Assembly: GCF_009792895.1 (NCBI RefSeq)
Contig: NZ_WSSC01000005.1
Location: 248,001-312,000, forward strand
Direction: 5' to 3'
DNA from: Pigmentibacter ruber
GTDB taxonomy: Bacteria > Bdellovibrionota_B > Oligoflexia > Silvanigrellales > Silvanigrellaceae
DNA: 64,000 nucleotides
Below are positions 7,417-16,531 of the stretch, in pieces; position 1 is the stretch's first letter, and every line of letters begins with the position of its first letter. Position numbers and translations under genes: made by a program. Under the pieces are notes generated by a model, which saw nothing but the letters and a program-made list of their open reading frames with translations, had not been told where the DNA came from and did not search any database.

Positions 7417-9492
7417 TTACGAATTAAACCATTCCTCCCAAGTTTTTCCTCCATGTTTATCACATAAAGATGGAGTAATTTTTTCATGGGAAAGTTGAGG
7501 AAATGTATTACTTAATGAAGAATTTAAAACATAAACAAAACCACAGCCTCCAAAAGAAAAATCTAAGCGACTATGCATGATTTCTTCTTTTGAAACTGAT
7601 GATAAATTAAATACATGCGTATAATTTCCTGAATAAATAGATTTCTCAATTTCAAGACCTAGATTTTTAATTATAGCCTTGGTATAAAGTAATTGATTAT
7701 CATGCAAATATTTTGGTGTTATTCCCTCTTCTTTAAAACGTTCAAAAAAATTATTTTCTAAAATTGAATGGAATTCATTAATCCATGCTTCAATTTGTAC
7801 ATCACTTCTATCAGTCATAAACAAACAGATAGGAGTCAGACACCCCCTACCATGCCATAAGCTACATAATTTTGCTACATCTAATGGAGAGTAGTGTAAA
7901 TCAACAATCAAACTATTTTTTACATCACCTTGTGGAATTAATTTTGTTTTTGAATTATTTAAAAGTTTACTAAATGTTGAAATAGTTGAATCAGAGCCAA
8001 AAACGATAACATAATCAAAGTCACTATAATCTTTAGAAATAGATTTATTTTTTTCTAAATAAATTTCTGTAGGATAAAAATATGGTGAGAGTTTATTAAC
8101 TAAATCTTCTATCTTATTTCTAACACTATTTGCAAAAATATCTTCGTTTCGAATTGAAGGTAATTTAATATGAATAGATTTAGCTCCGAGCATAGATGCA
8201 ATTTTTGCTGGATATATCCATGTTATAGGTATATTAGCAGAGCAAATTATTAATATTTTTTTATCGTTTAATTTAGTTGGTTGATTGCAAATAAATTCAT
8301 TCCAACTTAATAAAGTTTCTGCTAAATCAGACCATCCATGAGGTGTCCAAATATTGGGATTTAAATTTTGAATAAATTTATGGATGTCTTGTGGAGATGT
8401 AAAATTTTTTGCTGAAGATATTTTTTCAACATTATTTTCTATATTTTGATCTTCAGTTTGAATATTAAGAAAAAAGAAAGACTCCTTTACATTCAAACTA
8501 CAACCTTTCAGTGTTGCATCTGGTGCCCTGCTTTGCAGATGAAATATTCCTTCACTAGTATTAACTACACAAGCAATATCTTCAGTAATTATAGTAGGCC
8601 ATGAATCCATATTAACTAAATCAAAAAAGGCTAAAAATCCATATTCTCCTTCTCTTAAAGCAACTTGTTTTTTTAAATCAACTGCTATTGGTGTTAATGT
8701 GTGATTACATTTGAAAGTACCATCATGAATTTTTTTAATTGACCAAGCTTGCGAACCAAGTTCACACATTCCATATTCAGATAAAAAGAGAAAGTCTTTT
8801 GGATTGCCATAACTATTTTGAAATAATTTAATAGTTTCCTCTAAAGTAAAACTTTGAGTGCGTCCTTTCGTGCCTCCTGTGTCAATAATGCCAAGGCGAT
8901 TTCCTTTAAAAATATTATCTATTTTATTTTTTTTTACATATTCAGTGACAATTAAATGGTGAAATGTTGTACCAAAAATTAATATATTATCAAGAAATTT
9001 TTCCTGCATTAATAAATTTACTAATTGTTGGCAATCAGATTCAACATCACAGTAAGTTATTGAAAATGCATTTAGTCTAAACATATCAATCATTGCTGCA
9101 AGTGAACTCTTTGGCCAAATATTTGTTGGAGGAATTAAACTTATAATTTGAGTTGCTATGTTAAAATTGTGAGTAGTTAAAAATTCAGAAAAATTACTGC
9201 ATGAATTTTTAGCATATAATTCTAATCTTTCTGGAGTAAATACGTGTCTTGCTTGAATATTATTTGTACTTCCGCTGGAATAAAAAGTAGTATTTGAATC
9301 AGAGTTTATTCCAGTATGAATGTTAAAATCCCGAAAACAGCGGATAGGTAAAAAAGGGATCGAAGTGTTAACATCTATTGAAGGTATAAAAATGTCAGTA
9401 AAAAAATTAGGTAATTTTGGATTTATAGAAATTAGATTTTGCTTTTGTCTCATCATTTTTTGTAAAATATCTGTCAATAAAAATTCTTTCAT
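7417..9492 (-). CDS. LuxE–LuxC-type fusion: acyl-protein synthetase + acyl-CoA/acyl-protein reductase
   Basis: 691 residues with two enzyme halves. Residues about 30–360 look like LuxE-type acyl-protein synthetases of the adenylate-forming superfamily: a Ser/Gly/Thr loop (YSSGSTNN, about 72), an acidic IIDTGGTKGR region and LSEYGMCELGSQ, the LuxE counterpart of the YGxTE motif. Residues about 395–691 look like LuxC acyl reductases: SANIPI (about 414), VIVFGSDSTIS, and GRGCLTP (about 547), where Cys aligns with the acyl-thioester-forming Cys of the aldehyde-dehydrogenase fold. Together they would activate a carboxylic acid and reduce it to an aldehyde. No luciferase genes are adjacent, so the product probably feeds another pathway. 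The substrate is unknown. Confidence 0.75.
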   Translation of the reverse strand: MKEFLLTDILQKMMRQKQNLISINPKLPNFFTDIFIPSIDVNTSIPFLPIRCFRDFNIHTGINSDSNTTFYSSGSTNNIQARHVFTPERLELYAKNSCSNFSEFLTTHNFNIATQIISLIPPTNIWPKSSLAAMIDMFRLNAFSITYCDVESDCQQLVNLLMQEKFLDNILIFGTTFHHLIVTEYVKKNKIDNIFKGNRLGIIDTGGTKGRTQSFTLEETIKLFQNSYGNPKDFLFLSEYGMCELGSQAWSIKKIHDGTFKCNHTLTPIAVDLKKQVALREGEYGFLAFFDLVNMDSWPTIITEDIACVVNTSEGIFHLQSRAPDATLKGCSLNVKESFFFLNIQTEDQNIENNVEKISSAKNFTSPQDIHKFIQNLNPNIWTPHGWSDLAETLLSWNEFICNQPTKLNDKKILIICSANIPITWIYPAKIASMLGAKSIHIKLPSIRNEDIFANSVRNKIEDLVNKLSPYFYPTEIYLEKNKSISKDYSDFDYVIVFGSDSTISTFSKLLNNSKTKLIPQGDVKNSLIVDLHYSPLDVAKLCSLWHGRGCLTPICLFMTDRSDVQIEAWINEFHSILENNFFERFKEEGITPKYLHDNQLLYTKAIIKNLGLEIEKSIYSGNYTHVFNLSSVSKEEIMHSRLDFSFGGCGFVYVLNSSLSNTFPQLSHEKITPSLCDKHGGKTWEEWFNS

Positions 9493-9644
9493 ATTAAACC
9501 TACTGTTGGCAGAGCAAATGGAGAAAATAGATGCTAAGTCTGTTTTTCATATCAGCTCCTTCTGGGTTTCACAATCAGAGCTTGCTAACATAACTAATAT
9601 GCTTTAATTGTATGCGTGTTTGGTTTTTTATTAAAGGGTCTTAA

Positions 9645-10271
9645 ATGCAAAAGTCTAATTCAAATTCAGAAGATAAACAGCTCACCTCTCGGCAAACTAT
9701 TTTTTCAATGTGCGGGTATCTCTTTTTGTTTCTTGGAATGGTTTTATTAGATCAGGTAACTAAATTGTGGTCTGAAAAAGCTTACTTAATTGAGTCATCG
9801 CTAACTAATATAAGGGAGTATACTCAAACTTCTAATGCAATATTTCACTTAGAAAGTGGTCTAAATTGGCTGCACTTTGACACCACATATGTAAGAAATA
9901 CAGGAGCAGCTTGGGGATTTATGGGAAATTTACCTGAAAACATCCGTCCTTACTTCTTTTATGTTCTGACTAGTGCAGCTATGATAGTTATATTAATTTT
10001 CTTTTTTAAAACAAAATCTAAATTAATTTTAACTCGTTTGGGAATTGCTCTTATTTTTTCAGGTGCTGCTGGTAATTTTATTGATAGAGTTTGGTTGCAT
10101 TACGTTATAGATTGGATTCATTTTAGTTGGAATTTATTTGGTTGGAATTACGATTATCCTGTATTTAATGTTGCAGATTGTGCGGTTACTTTAGGTGTTA
10201 CTATTTTAATCATAGAAACAATTATTGATGAAATTCGTAATCGCAAAGCGAAAAAACTGGCAAAAGGTTGA
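9645..10271 (+). CDS. lspA: Lipoprotein signal peptidase (signal peptidase II)
   Basis: 208 residues, longer than the usual 160–170 because of an N-terminal extension and a larger periplasmic loop. Four membrane segments are evident (about 22–40, 103–121, 130–146 and 176–193). The two catalytic aspartates lie in GNFIDR (Asp147) and FNVADC (Asp178), and the conserved VRNTGAAWG is present. It cleaves the signal peptide of diacylglyceryl-modified prolipoproteins in the inner membrane. The likely ribosome-binding site is AAAGGG at 9634–9639. It is followed 70 bases later by the Clp ATPase gene. Confidence 0.95.
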   Translation: MQKSNSNSEDKQLTSRQTIFSMCGYLFLFLGMVLLDQVTKLWSEKAYLIESSLTNIREYTQTSNAIFHLESGLNWLHFDTTYVRNTGAAWGFMGNLPENIRPYFFYVLTSAAMIVILIFFFKTKSKLILTRLGIALIFSGAAGNFIDRVWLHYVIDWIHFSWNLFGWNYDYPVFNVADCAVTLGVTILIIETIIDEIRNRKAKKLAKG

Positions 10272-10341
10272 CAAAAGCCAAGATCCGTAAATGTTTCAAT
10301 ATAGTATTCTGATCTTTCAGAACCTTATGGAGATATCGGAT

Positions 10342-12828
10342 ATGGCTCAACAATTTTTGAAAAATTCTACCCATAGAGTAAATGAAATATTCCAAGCAGG
10401 TATCACTGAAGCATTAAATGCACAAGTAAAAATGCTCATTCCTGAATTCCTCTTATTTGCTGTTCTTGAACAAAAAGATTCCATTGCTTTGAAAATTGCA
10501 GATGAATGTAAATTGGATGAAGTTATAGTAAAAACAACAATAATAAATGGCATCTACGATAGTATAAATCAGTTGCAAAAAAAACAAGACACACATTTTT
10601 CTCAATCAAGAGATCCTACTGGAATGTATGGATCTCCTGAAGTTGCTTTTTTGTTAGAAAGAGCAGATATGGAGAGAAAAAATTTTGGTGATGCCTACAT
10701 CAGCACTGGTACCTTATTTCTTGCTTTTTTTGATTCGCGAATTAGTAGTAGGGAAATTTTATTAAAAGCAGGATTGTCTTATGAAGAAGCCAAAAAAGCA
10801 TTATTAAATGTCCGGGGTAATCATAGAGTCACCAATAGGGACGATGAAGCTAAACAAAGTGCTTTAACACAATATACAAGAGATATCACTGCAATGGCTA
10901 GAAGAGGAGAATTAGATCCAGTTACTTCTAGAGAAGATGAAATTGAACGTGTTATTCAAGTCTTATCGCGGAGGAAAAAGAATAATCCTGTGTTAATTGG
11001 TGAGCCAGGAGTAGGTAAAACAGTTATCATAGAAGGTCTTGCACAAAAAATAGTGGATCTTGAAGTTCCAGACCATCTTGTTGGAAAAAGAGTTCTCAGT
11101 TTAGAGATGGCAGATTTGGTAGCTGGAAGTAAAATGCATGGTGAATTTGAGGAAAGATTAAAAGCTGTAAAAGAAGAAATTATTGCTCTTGAAGGCCAAA
11201 TTATATTATTTATTGATGAAATTCATACTGTAGTTGGTGCTGGAAGAACAGCTGGTTCACTTGATGCTTCAAACATTTTAAAAAGTTCACTCGCAACAGG
11301 ACAGCTTCAATGTGTTGGTGCAACTACATTTAAAGAATATAAGCAATACATTGAAAGTGATAGAGCTTTAGAGAGACGTTTTCAACCTATAAGAGTTGAA
11401 GAGCCATCAATAGAAGCCGCAAAAGAAATATTAAAATCTATTGCTGTAAAATATGAAAAACATCATCAAATAAAATATAGTCCAGAAAGTTTAAATGCTG
11501 CTGTTGAATTAAGTACAAAATATATTTTTAGTAGAAGTTTACCTGATAAAGCAATTGACTTGATCGATGAAGCAGGAGCATTAAAACGGATTAAAGTAGT
11601 GAGTATTCCACCAGATATTCAAAAACTAGAACAAGAAAAAGCAAAAAAAGATATTGAAAGAAACGATTATTTTAATCGCCAAGATTTTGCAATGGTTGCT
11701 AGTACTCAAATGGAATTGTTAAATTTAGAAAATAAAATTTCTGAGCGCCGGAAACAATGGGAATCAGAAATGAAACAAGAAGATCGAGTTGTTACTGCGG
11801 ACGATATTGCTGAGCTGGTTTCTAAAGTAACAGGAATACCTGCAAAAAAACTCCAAGCTGAAGAACTTGAAAAATTAGCACATATTGAAGATGAATTAGC
11901 AAAACGGTTAATTGGACAAAAACAAGCTATTCAAGCAGTCGCTAATGCCTTGCGGAGAAATAGAATTGGTCTGCGAGAAAGAAAAGCTCCTATTGGAAGT
12001 TTTTTCTTTTTAGGTCCAACTGGGGTAGGTAAAACTGAATTAGCAAAAGCTCTTGCAGAATATGTTTTAAATGATGAACAACGTTTGATTCGTTTTGATA
12101 TGACCGAATTTATGGAAAGACATGAGACTTCAAAATTAATTGGTTCTCCGCCCGGATTTGTTGGCTACGGAGAAGGAGGGCAGCTAACTGAAAAAGTTAA
12201 AAGACAACCATATAGTGTTCTCCTATTTGATGAAGTAGAAAAAGCTCATCCAGATGTATTTAATTTATTTTTACAAATTTTAGATGATGGGCGCTTAACC
12301 GATGCTGAAGGTCAAAAAGTAAGTTTTGAGAATACTTTGATTGTCTTTACAAGTAATTTAGGAAGTGAATATATCAGTTCTAATAAACGTTCGGTTGGTT
12401 TGGGAGGCCAAGATAAAGATTTAACAAATAAAGAAGTCACAGATTTAGTAATGGGAGAAGTGAAAAAAACCTTTAAACCTGAATTGATTAATCGTTTAGA
12501 CGAAATCATTGTATTTGAAAAGCTAAGTCAAGAAGATATAGAAAAAATATTAAAATTACACATTGATAAATTAGCAGTAAAAGTAAGTAAACAAGGTTTA
12601 AAGTTAGATATTTCTCCTGAGGCTCAAAAATTTCTTGCTGAACGTGGATTTAGTCCAACAAATGGGGCTCGACCTTTACGAAGATTATTGGAAGCAGAAG
12701 TTGAAAACAGAATTGCGCAAGAAATTATTGCCAAAGGAAAAAATAAAGAAACTGGACAAGTTAATGGGACTAAATTATTAATCACATTAGCAAAGGGTAA
12801 CAATGAAATTAGTGTTAAAATTCAGTAA
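10342..12828 (+). CDS. clpC: ClpC-like AAA+ protein unfoldase
   Basis: 828 residues from the ATG at 10342, preferred to upstream in-frame starts at 10291 and 10327 because GGAG lies 9 bases before it and MAQQFLKN begins a normal Clp N domain. The N domain (1–150) is followed by AAA-1 (Walker A GEPGVGKT about 222, Walker B LFIDEIH), a short middle domain with one coiled coil (about 420–490), and AAA-2 (Walker A GPTGVGKT about 560, LLFDEVEKAHPDVF). The short middle domain is ClpC-like rather than ClpB-like. A VGL tripeptide at about 685 sits where ClpP-docking loops occur. It probably unfolds proteins for ClpP; no clpP is in the window. Confidence 0.85.
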   Translation: MAQQFLKNSTHRVNEIFQAGITEALNAQVKMLIPEFLLFAVLEQKDSIALKIADECKLDEVIVKTTIINGIYDSINQLQKKQDTHFSQSRDPTGMYGSPEVAFLLERADMERKNFGDAYISTGTLFLAFFDSRISSREILLKAGLSYEEAKKALLNVRGNHRVTNRDDEAKQSALTQYTRDITAMARRGELDPVTSREDEIERVIQVLSRRKKNNPVLIGEPGVGKTVIIEGLAQKIVDLEVPDHLVGKRVLSLEMADLVAGSKMHGEFEERLKAVKEEIIALEGQIILFIDEIHTVVGAGRTAGSLDASNILKSSLATGQLQCVGATTFKEYKQYIESDRALERRFQPIRVEEPSIEAAKEILKSIAVKYEKHHQIKYSPESLNAAVELSTKYIFSRSLPDKAIDLIDEAGALKRIKVVSIPPDIQKLEQEKAKKDIERNDYFNRQDFAMVASTQMELLNLENKISERRKQWESEMKQEDRVVTADDIAELVSKVTGIPAKKLQAEELEKLAHIEDELAKRLIGQKQAIQAVANALRRNRIGLRERKAPIGSFFFLGPTGVGKTELAKALAEYVLNDEQRLIRFDMTEFMERHETSKLIGSPPGFVGYGEGGQLTEKVKRQPYSVLLFDEVEKAHPDVFNLFLQILDDGRLTDAEGQKVSFENTLIVFTSNLGSEYISSNKRSVGLGGQDKDLTNKEVTDLVMGEVKKTFKPELINRLDEIIVFEKLSQEDIEKILKLHIDKLAVKVSKQGLKLDISPEAQKFLAERGFSPTNGARPLRRLLEAEVENRIAQEIIAKGKNKETGQVNGTKLLITLAKGNNEISVKIQ

Positions 12829-12840
12829 CAGGAAAATGCA

Positions 12841-14349
12841 ATGAACTTTGATCAAGCTTTTCAAAAACTAACAAATATCATCGAAGAAATTGAACATTTA
12901 AATTCAATTTCTAAATTATTACATTGGGATCAAAGTACATATTTACCGGATGATGGTTTTTCTGCTAGAGGCAAACAAATGGCTACTATTGGAAAAATTA
13001 TTCACGATAAATTTACAAATCCATATATTGGTGATTTATTACAACAATTAAAAGATAACTCAACAATATTGAATAATAATTCTTATATGTCAAGATATGT
13101 TTCTGTCATTGAAAGAAATTATAATAAGGCAATAAAAATTCCAGCTAGTTTTGTTGCAACTTTGGCAGAACATCAATCGGTTTCATATGAAAATTGGATG
13201 AAAGCAAAAGAGACAAATAATTTTAAATTAATTCAACCTTACCTCGAGAAAACTTTAGAATTATCAAAAGAATATTCTAGTTTTTTTAGTTATGACCATA
13301 TAGCAGATCCTCTAATTTCTGAAAGTGATTATGGTTTTAATACTGAAAATATAAAACAAGTATTTAATGAGTTAAAAAAAGAATTAGTACCTTTTGTGAA
13401 ATCAGTTTTAGATAATCCACAAAACAATAATGATATTTTAACTAAACAGTTCCCTATTTCACGACAAGAAGAATTTAATCATTTTGTTTTGAAAAAATTA
13501 AATTTTGATTTCAATAGAGGTCGGTTAGATAAAACTGCGCATCCTTTTATGATTAATTTAAGTTACGGTGATATAAGAATTACCACCAGATATGATGAAT
13601 ATAATTTTACTGATAGTTTATTCTCTACTATTCATGAAATGGGGCATGCTTTTTATGAAATGGGAATTGCAAAGAAACTAGAGGGGTCCCTTTTATATGA
13701 AGGTACCTCTAGTTCAGTTCATGAAAGCCAATCGAGGCTTTGGGAAAATATAGTAGGAAGAAGTTATGAATTTTGGGAATTCTTTTATCCAACTTTAGTA
13801 GAATATTTTCCTGAACAATTAAAGACTGTTTCTTTAGAATCTTTTTATGCGCAAATAAATAAAGTAGAACGTTCTTTTATTAGAACAGAAGCCGATGAAT
13901 TAACTTATAATTTACATGTCTTAATAAGATTTCAACTTGAGATTGATATGTTGGAAAATAAGTTAAAAGTGGCAGATTTACCGGAAGCTTGGAATGCTTT
14001 GTATAAAGAAAATTTAAGTGTTACTGTTCCAAATAATACTTTAGGTTGTCTACAAGATGTGCATTGGTATGCAGGAATGATAGGCGGACAATTTCAAGGT
14101 TACACGCTTGGTAATATTATGAGTGCACAGTTTTTTGCAGCGGCAAAAAAAGCTCTACCTAATTTAGCACAAGATATTAAGCATGGGCAGTTTTTACCGT
14201 TACGTTCTTGGTTAACAGATAACCTTTACCAATATGGTAAAATGTATGACAGCCAAGAGATACTTGAAAAATCTACATCTGAAAAATTAACTACTAAACA
14301 TTATATGAGTTATTTAAAAAATAAATTTCCTATCAAGACTTTGGCATAA
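12841..14349 (+). CDS. Thermostable-type metallocarboxypeptidase (M32, carboxypeptidase Taq)
   Basis: 502 residues, the family's normal length. The zinc-binding HEMGH is followed by the family-specific HESQSRLWEN and a later GCLQDVHWYAGMIGGQFQGY. M32 enzymes remove C-terminal residues from peptides in the cytoplasm. It begins 12 bases after the Clp gene behind AGGAAA and is probably cotranscribed with it, which would pair an unfoldase with a peptide-trimming peptidase. Confidence 0.93.
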   Translation: MNFDQAFQKLTNIIEEIEHLNSISKLLHWDQSTYLPDDGFSARGKQMATIGKIIHDKFTNPYIGDLLQQLKDNSTILNNNSYMSRYVSVIERNYNKAIKIPASFVATLAEHQSVSYENWMKAKETNNFKLIQPYLEKTLELSKEYSSFFSYDHIADPLISESDYGFNTENIKQVFNELKKELVPFVKSVLDNPQNNNDILTKQFPISRQEEFNHFVLKKLNFDFNRGRLDKTAHPFMINLSYGDIRITTRYDEYNFTDSLFSTIHEMGHAFYEMGIAKKLEGSLLYEGTSSSVHESQSRLWENIVGRSYEFWEFFYPTLVEYFPEQLKTVSLESFYAQINKVERSFIRTEADELTYNLHVLIRFQLEIDMLENKLKVADLPEAWNALYKENLSVTVPNNTLGCLQDVHWYAGMIGGQFQGYTLGNIMSAQFFAAAKKALPNLAQDIKHGQFLPLRSWLTDNLYQYGKMYDSQEILEKSTSEKLTTKHYMSYLKNKFPIKTLA

Positions 14350-14369
14350 ATTCTTAATTTCCTTGTTTA

Positions 14370-14375
14370 TATAAT
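14370..14375 (+). promoter_or_regulatory. -10 element for the 14400 RNA
   Basis: A perfect TATAAT lies about 25 bases before the closing stem of the structured RNA that follows. No convincing -35 is seen at normal spacing. Transcription would start near 14382–14385. Confidence 0.4.
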
Positions 14376-14399
14376 TGCAAATACGACGAAAGAATGCTT

Positions 14400-14562
14400 A
14401 GCGTTGCCCAGTTCATGTGCATATGACTCCTAAGGATGGGAGGAAAAGAAACCGCTTTGGATGCAGAGATAAAAGTCTTCTGTTTGCCTAAGGAAGGGTT
14501 TTGATTCTAAGGAATAGGAATCGATGGTTGCTATTTGCACTAGAACTAGGCAGCGCTTTTTT
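14400..14562 (+). ncRNA. ssrS: Structured small RNA, candidate 6S RNA
   Basis: The ends pair over 15 positions with one mismatch (14400–14414 with 14543–14557), the stem continues after a 2x2 internal loop (14417–14421 with 14536–14540), and a run of six T follows at 14557–14562. Inside is an apical stem-loop (CAGAGA against TCTTCTG, then CTTTGG against CCTAAGG) flanked by a large bubble. On the 3' side of the bubble a small hairpin (GATTC…GAATC) can form. A long closing stem, an asymmetric central bubble, an apical stem and a length near 160–180 nt are the hallmarks of 6S RNA, which binds sigma-70 RNA polymerase. A plausible -10 precedes it. The identity is from shape only, not sequence matching. 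It could instead be an unrelated sRNA or a prs leader. Confidence 0.5.
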
Positions 14563-14585
14563 AATTTCAAGTTGCTTTTATGGGT

Positions 14586-14629
14586 TTTTCTCGATAGAGA
14601 AAAGGTGACTTTGAGGACACTTTTTCTCT
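14586..14629 (+). promoter_or_regulatory. Two mutually exclusive hairpins in the prs leader
   Basis: Bases 14597–14603 (GAGAAAA) can pair upstream with 14586–14592 (7 bp, GATA loop). They can also pair downstream as part of a 12-bp stem, 14596–14607 with 14618–14629 (one G·T pair). The two structures exclude each other. The longer stem ends 20 bases before the prs start codon. This is attenuator-like geometry, but the second stem has no T-run after it. Confidence 0.4.
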
Positions 14630-14649
14630 AATTTAGTGGGTTAAAATTT

Positions 14650-15591
14650 ATGGAAAGCGAACTTCTTATCTTTTCTGGAAACGCCAATCGTGATTTGGCA
14701 AATAAAATTTGCCAATACCTGGATGTTCCCTTAGGTACCGCTCTTATTGGTAAATTTAATGACGGGGAAACTCGGATTGAAATTGAAAGCAATGTTAGAG
14801 GTCGTGACGTCTTTATTATTCAGCCTACCTGCCGCCCTGCCAACGAAAATATCATGGAACTCCTTATTCTAATTGATGCATTAAGAAGAGCAAGCGCTCA
14901 ACGCATCACTGCTGTTATTCCATATTATGGGTATAGTAGACAGGAACGGAAAAGCACTCCTCGTACTCCTATTACTGCAAAACTTGTTGCTGATCTTCTC
15001 GTAAGTGCTGGTGTGCATAGAATACTTTCTATTGAATTACACACTGGAGCAATTCAAGGTTTTTTCAATCTTCCAGTAGATCATCTTTATAGTAAACCAG
15101 TATTTGTAGAACATTTTGCAAAAATGAAAATCGAAAATCCAATTATGGTTTCACCTGATGCTGGTGGAGTAGAAAGAGCAAGAGCTGTTGCCAAGGTTTT
15201 AGGTTGTGGTCTAGCTATTGTTGATAAGCGCAGGGATCGTCCTGGAGACTCTCAAGTTATGAATTTGATTGGTGATGTTAAAGATAAAACAGCCATTTTA
15301 TTTGATGATATTTGTGATACTGCAGGCTCCTTAACTTCAGCTGCAAAAGTACTACGTGATAATGGAGCATTAAAAGTATATGCTGCAGCTACACATGGCG
15401 TGCTTTCTGGGCCAGCGATAGGAAGATTAAAGGATAGTTGTATTGAGAAACTTTTTATCACCGATACCATACCTTTAACTGAAGAAGCTGCTAATTGTGG
15501 AAAAATAGAAGTACTCAGTGTGTCTGAACTTCTTGGAAAAGCAATTCGTAGAATTCACAATTCTGATTCTATTAGTAATTTGTTTATATAG
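14650..15591 (+). CDS. prs: Ribose-phosphate pyrophosphokinase
   Basis: 313 residues, standard length. It makes PRPP from ribose 5-phosphate and ATP for nucleotide, His and Trp synthesis. It shows the flexible-loop region with RQERKSTPRTPITAKL, the regulatory HTGAIQGFF region, and the PRPP-binding loop FDDICDTAGS (often DDMIDTAGT in relatives). The start at 14650 follows GTGGG. Its leader holds two alternative hairpins and the candidate 6S-like RNA, so expression may be controlled at the RNA level. The hydrolase gene follows immediately. Confidence 0.96.
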   Translation: MESELLIFSGNANRDLANKICQYLDVPLGTALIGKFNDGETRIEIESNVRGRDVFIIQPTCRPANENIMELLILIDALRRASAQRITAVIPYYGYSRQERKSTPRTPITAKLVADLLVSAGVHRILSIELHTGAIQGFFNLPVDHLYSKPVFVEHFAKMKIENPIMVSPDAGGVERARAVAKVLGCGLAIVDKRRDRPGDSQVMNLIGDVKDKTAILFDDICDTAGSLTSAAKVLRDNGALKVYAAATHGVLSGPAIGRLKDSCIEKLFITDTIPLTEEAANCGKIEVLSVSELLGKAIRRIHNSDSISNLFI

Positions 15592-15600
15592 GTGATTGTT

Positions 15601-16521
15601 TTGAAAAAAATGGATTTTTCAACCCTTTCAGCACAATTCTTAGAAATACAAAATCCTGTACTTTTACAGGAGGGTATCCAGTTTTTAGAGTTTGAAGGGG
15701 CTAAAATAGCATTTGATTATCAGCCTGCAAAAGAAGACGTTCAAAACATCCTTATACTAGTAAATGGTTATCAAAGAACTCGACTTGATTTTCGTGCTTT
15801 ACGAAAAAAATTGGAAAAAAGTTTACCAAATACAGCTACAATTGCATTAGACAATCGCTTTTGTGGGCAAACAATAGTTTATCCACCTCAAAATGAATTG
15901 CTTACGGTAGAGCAAATGGCAAAAGATGTTGCTGTTTTAGCTTATTTCTTTTGCCAAAAATTAGGATTAAATGAGTTTTCAGTGCTTGGAATAAGTATGG
16001 GTGGAATGATTGTGCAGACTCTTGCAGCAAATAACTCCTCTGTAAAAAATTTATTTTTAATAAGCACGACTTCTGGTGGTATTGGAAGAACTTGGCCAGA
16101 ACACATGAACCCCACAAATGGTTTAACTTATGTAAATCATTATGAAAATTTAGAATCCACAAAAAAACATATGCAAAAGTATTTTGGTTCTAAATTCTTA
16201 ACCACATCACCACTACTTTTTGAAATGATGTGTAAGACTATGGTTAAAGCAAAAGCCGAAGAATCTTTTGAACATAGTAGGGATGGAGAAATTCAATTTT
16301 ATGCATCAAGTGCATATGATGGAGTAGGGCAACTGTCTAATATTAATGCTAAAACCTTAATCGTAACAGGTGATGAGGATAAAATTATTCCACTTGAAAA
16401 CTCTACCTTTTTAAGTAACAACATAAGGAATGCTAAACTCATTACTTATTCTGAAGTTGGGCATTTAATATTAATTGAAGAGCCTGAAAAATTTGCACAA
16501 GATATCAGCTTGTTTTTTTAA
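15601..16521 (+). CDS. Alpha/beta hydrolase
   Basis: 306 residues if it starts at the TTG at 15601, which has AGGTGA 5 bases upstream. A GTG at 15592 abuts the prs stop and an ATG lies at 15610, so the start is uncertain. The nucleophile Ser (about 132) lies in GISMGGM, the acid in VTGDEDKIIP and the His in SEVGHLI, forming a complete triad. ILVNGYQRTRLDF is the oxyanion-hole region. There is no signal peptide, so it is cytoplasmic. The substrate cannot be told from the sequence. Confidence 0.85.
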   Translation: MKKMDFSTLSAQFLEIQNPVLLQEGIQFLEFEGAKIAFDYQPAKEDVQNILILVNGYQRTRLDFRALRKKLEKSLPNTATIALDNRFCGQTIVYPPQNELLTVEQMAKDVAVLAYFFCQKLGLNEFSVLGISMGGMIVQTLAANNSSVKNLFLISTTSGGIGRTWPEHMNPTNGLTYVNHYENLESTKKHMQKYFGSKFLTTSPLLFEMMCKTMVKAKAEESFEHSRDGEIQFYASSAYDGVGQLSNINAKTLIVTGDEDKIIPLENSTFLSNNIRNAKLITYSEVGHLILIEEPEKFAQDISLFF

Positions 16522-16531
16522 TAAGGTCATT

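Noticed and set aside
9320-9607. Plus-strand 95-codon frame over the start of the LuxE–LuxC gene
   Set aside because: It lies mostly opposite a coding region with clear motifs and has no homologue-like features.
10291-10341. Upstream starts for the Clp ATPase
   Set aside because: The added residues are not part of a Clp N domain, and the GGAG fits the ATG at 10342.
14400-14562. SRP RNA, tmRNA or RNase P RNA as identity of the structured RNA
   Set aside because: The conserved SRP tetraloop region, tmRNA tRNA-like ends and the RNase P core were not seen.
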